A DNA stretch of 20,000 nucleotides, taken from assembly GCA_943704525.1 (NCBI GenBank), contig CALSCQ010002683.1, positions 1 through 20,000 of the forward strand, written 5' to 3'. The notes beneath the pieces are model-generated. The model was given only the letters and a program-made list of their open reading frames with translations, did not search any database and was not told where the DNA came from. Below are positions 19,779-20,000 of this stretch, piece after piece. Both the position numbers and the translations under genes were made by a program. Positions within the stretch are counted from its first letter, which is position 1; every line of letters starts with the position of its first letter. Source of the stretch: Pigoraptor vietnamica. Taxonomy: Eukaryota > Opisthokonta > Filasterea.

Positions 19779-20000
19779 TCGTATACACGTACAGTCGGGC
19801 ACACACATGGAACCACACGCGCACACATGCAACCACATGCACGCACCCTCGCAAATACTGCTCGGTTCTCTTGTGGCTATTGCGTGCTTACTGGCATGTG
19901 CGGTGTTTGACCTACAGCACTCGACTACGTCGCGGTGGCCGCGTCCATCGCTCTCTTTCTGGCACTGAACGAGTCCATCGCGCGCTCGTCCGGCGCTTCT
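18922..20000 (+). CDS. Unrecognised polytopic membrane protein, 5' part
   Basis: Exons 18922-19078, 19143-19198, 19310-19409, 19593-19718 and 19918-20000 (runs off the edge) join in frame to 174 residues. The translation is strongly hydrophobic, with about six membrane segments: near 17-35 ([19 protein letters not shown]), 39-55 ([14 protein letters not shown]), 72-92 ([19 protein letters not shown]), 106-121 ([16 protein letters not shown]), 125-143 ([16 protein letters not shown]) and 149-166 ([15 protein letters not shown]). I recognise no family. Phases agree at all four introns, and donors are GTGGGT, GTGCGT, GTATGT and GTGAGC. The first exon contains a pyrimidine-rich stretch ending ACAG at 18967, which could instead be a 3' splice site of an upstream exon, so the N-terminus is uncertain. 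It shares its upstream region with IFT81. The rest lies beyond 20000. Confidence 0.65.
19729..19778. repeat. (CA)n microsatellite in intron 4 of the right-edge gene
   Basis: A pure CA run begins about ten bases inside the donor at 19719. Further CACACATG-type variants follow to about 19845. Confidence 0.97.

Overview
This is nuclear DNA of a eukaryote. The genes carry many short introns with GT...AG borders, tandem-repeat tracts sit inside the introns, and there is no operon-like packing. The coding sequence is GC-rich. A full-length IFT81 gene means the organism builds a cilium or flagellum. The mix of genes (IFT81, a PB1-domain MAP3K, a THH1/TOM1/TOM3-family membrane protein, a membrane-anchored J-domain protein) suits a flagellated protist. 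I cannot name the lineage from the sequence. Stop codons look standard: IFT81 and the TOM1-like gene end at TGA where their families end, and the MAP3K ends at TAA.

Layout from left to right. Positions 1-1673 (minus): the 5' part of a gene for an ER-type J-domain protein with two N-terminal membrane segments; its 3' end lies outside the window or in repeat-rich sequence. Positions 2248-3505 (plus): an intronless WD40-repeat gene broken by an in-frame TGA and a one-base frameshift. Positions 4060-9736 (minus): a 12-exon, 1080-residue MAP kinase kinase kinase with an N-terminal PB1 domain and a C-terminal STE11-type kinase domain. Positions 10789-13261 (plus): an 8-exon, 320-residue seven-helix protein of the THH1/TOM1/TOM3 family. 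Positions 13877-18429 (minus): a 15-exon, 684-residue IFT81. Positions 18922-20000 (plus): five exons of an unrecognised polytopic membrane protein that runs off the right edge.

The genes alternate in strand, giving three divergent spacers (1674-2247, 9737-10788, 18430-18921) and two convergent ones (3506-4059, 13262-13876). I rebuilt the exon chains by hand from splice borders, reading-frame phase and family similarity. All 39 placed introns keep the frame, and the summed CDS lengths of the three complete genes are multiples of three.

The introns hold most of the unexplained structure: long (CA)n/(TG)n tracts, a 70-bp minisatellite that copies a 5' splice-site region, a duplicated 3' splice-site region, 32-bp and roughly 110-bp repeats, and a short interstitial telomere-like array. 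The 5' splice sites favour GTGCGT. Apart from IFT81 (cilium) and the MAP3K (phosphorelay signalling), the genes share no evident pathway; they look like ordinary neighbours. I found no clearly new multi-gene system here.
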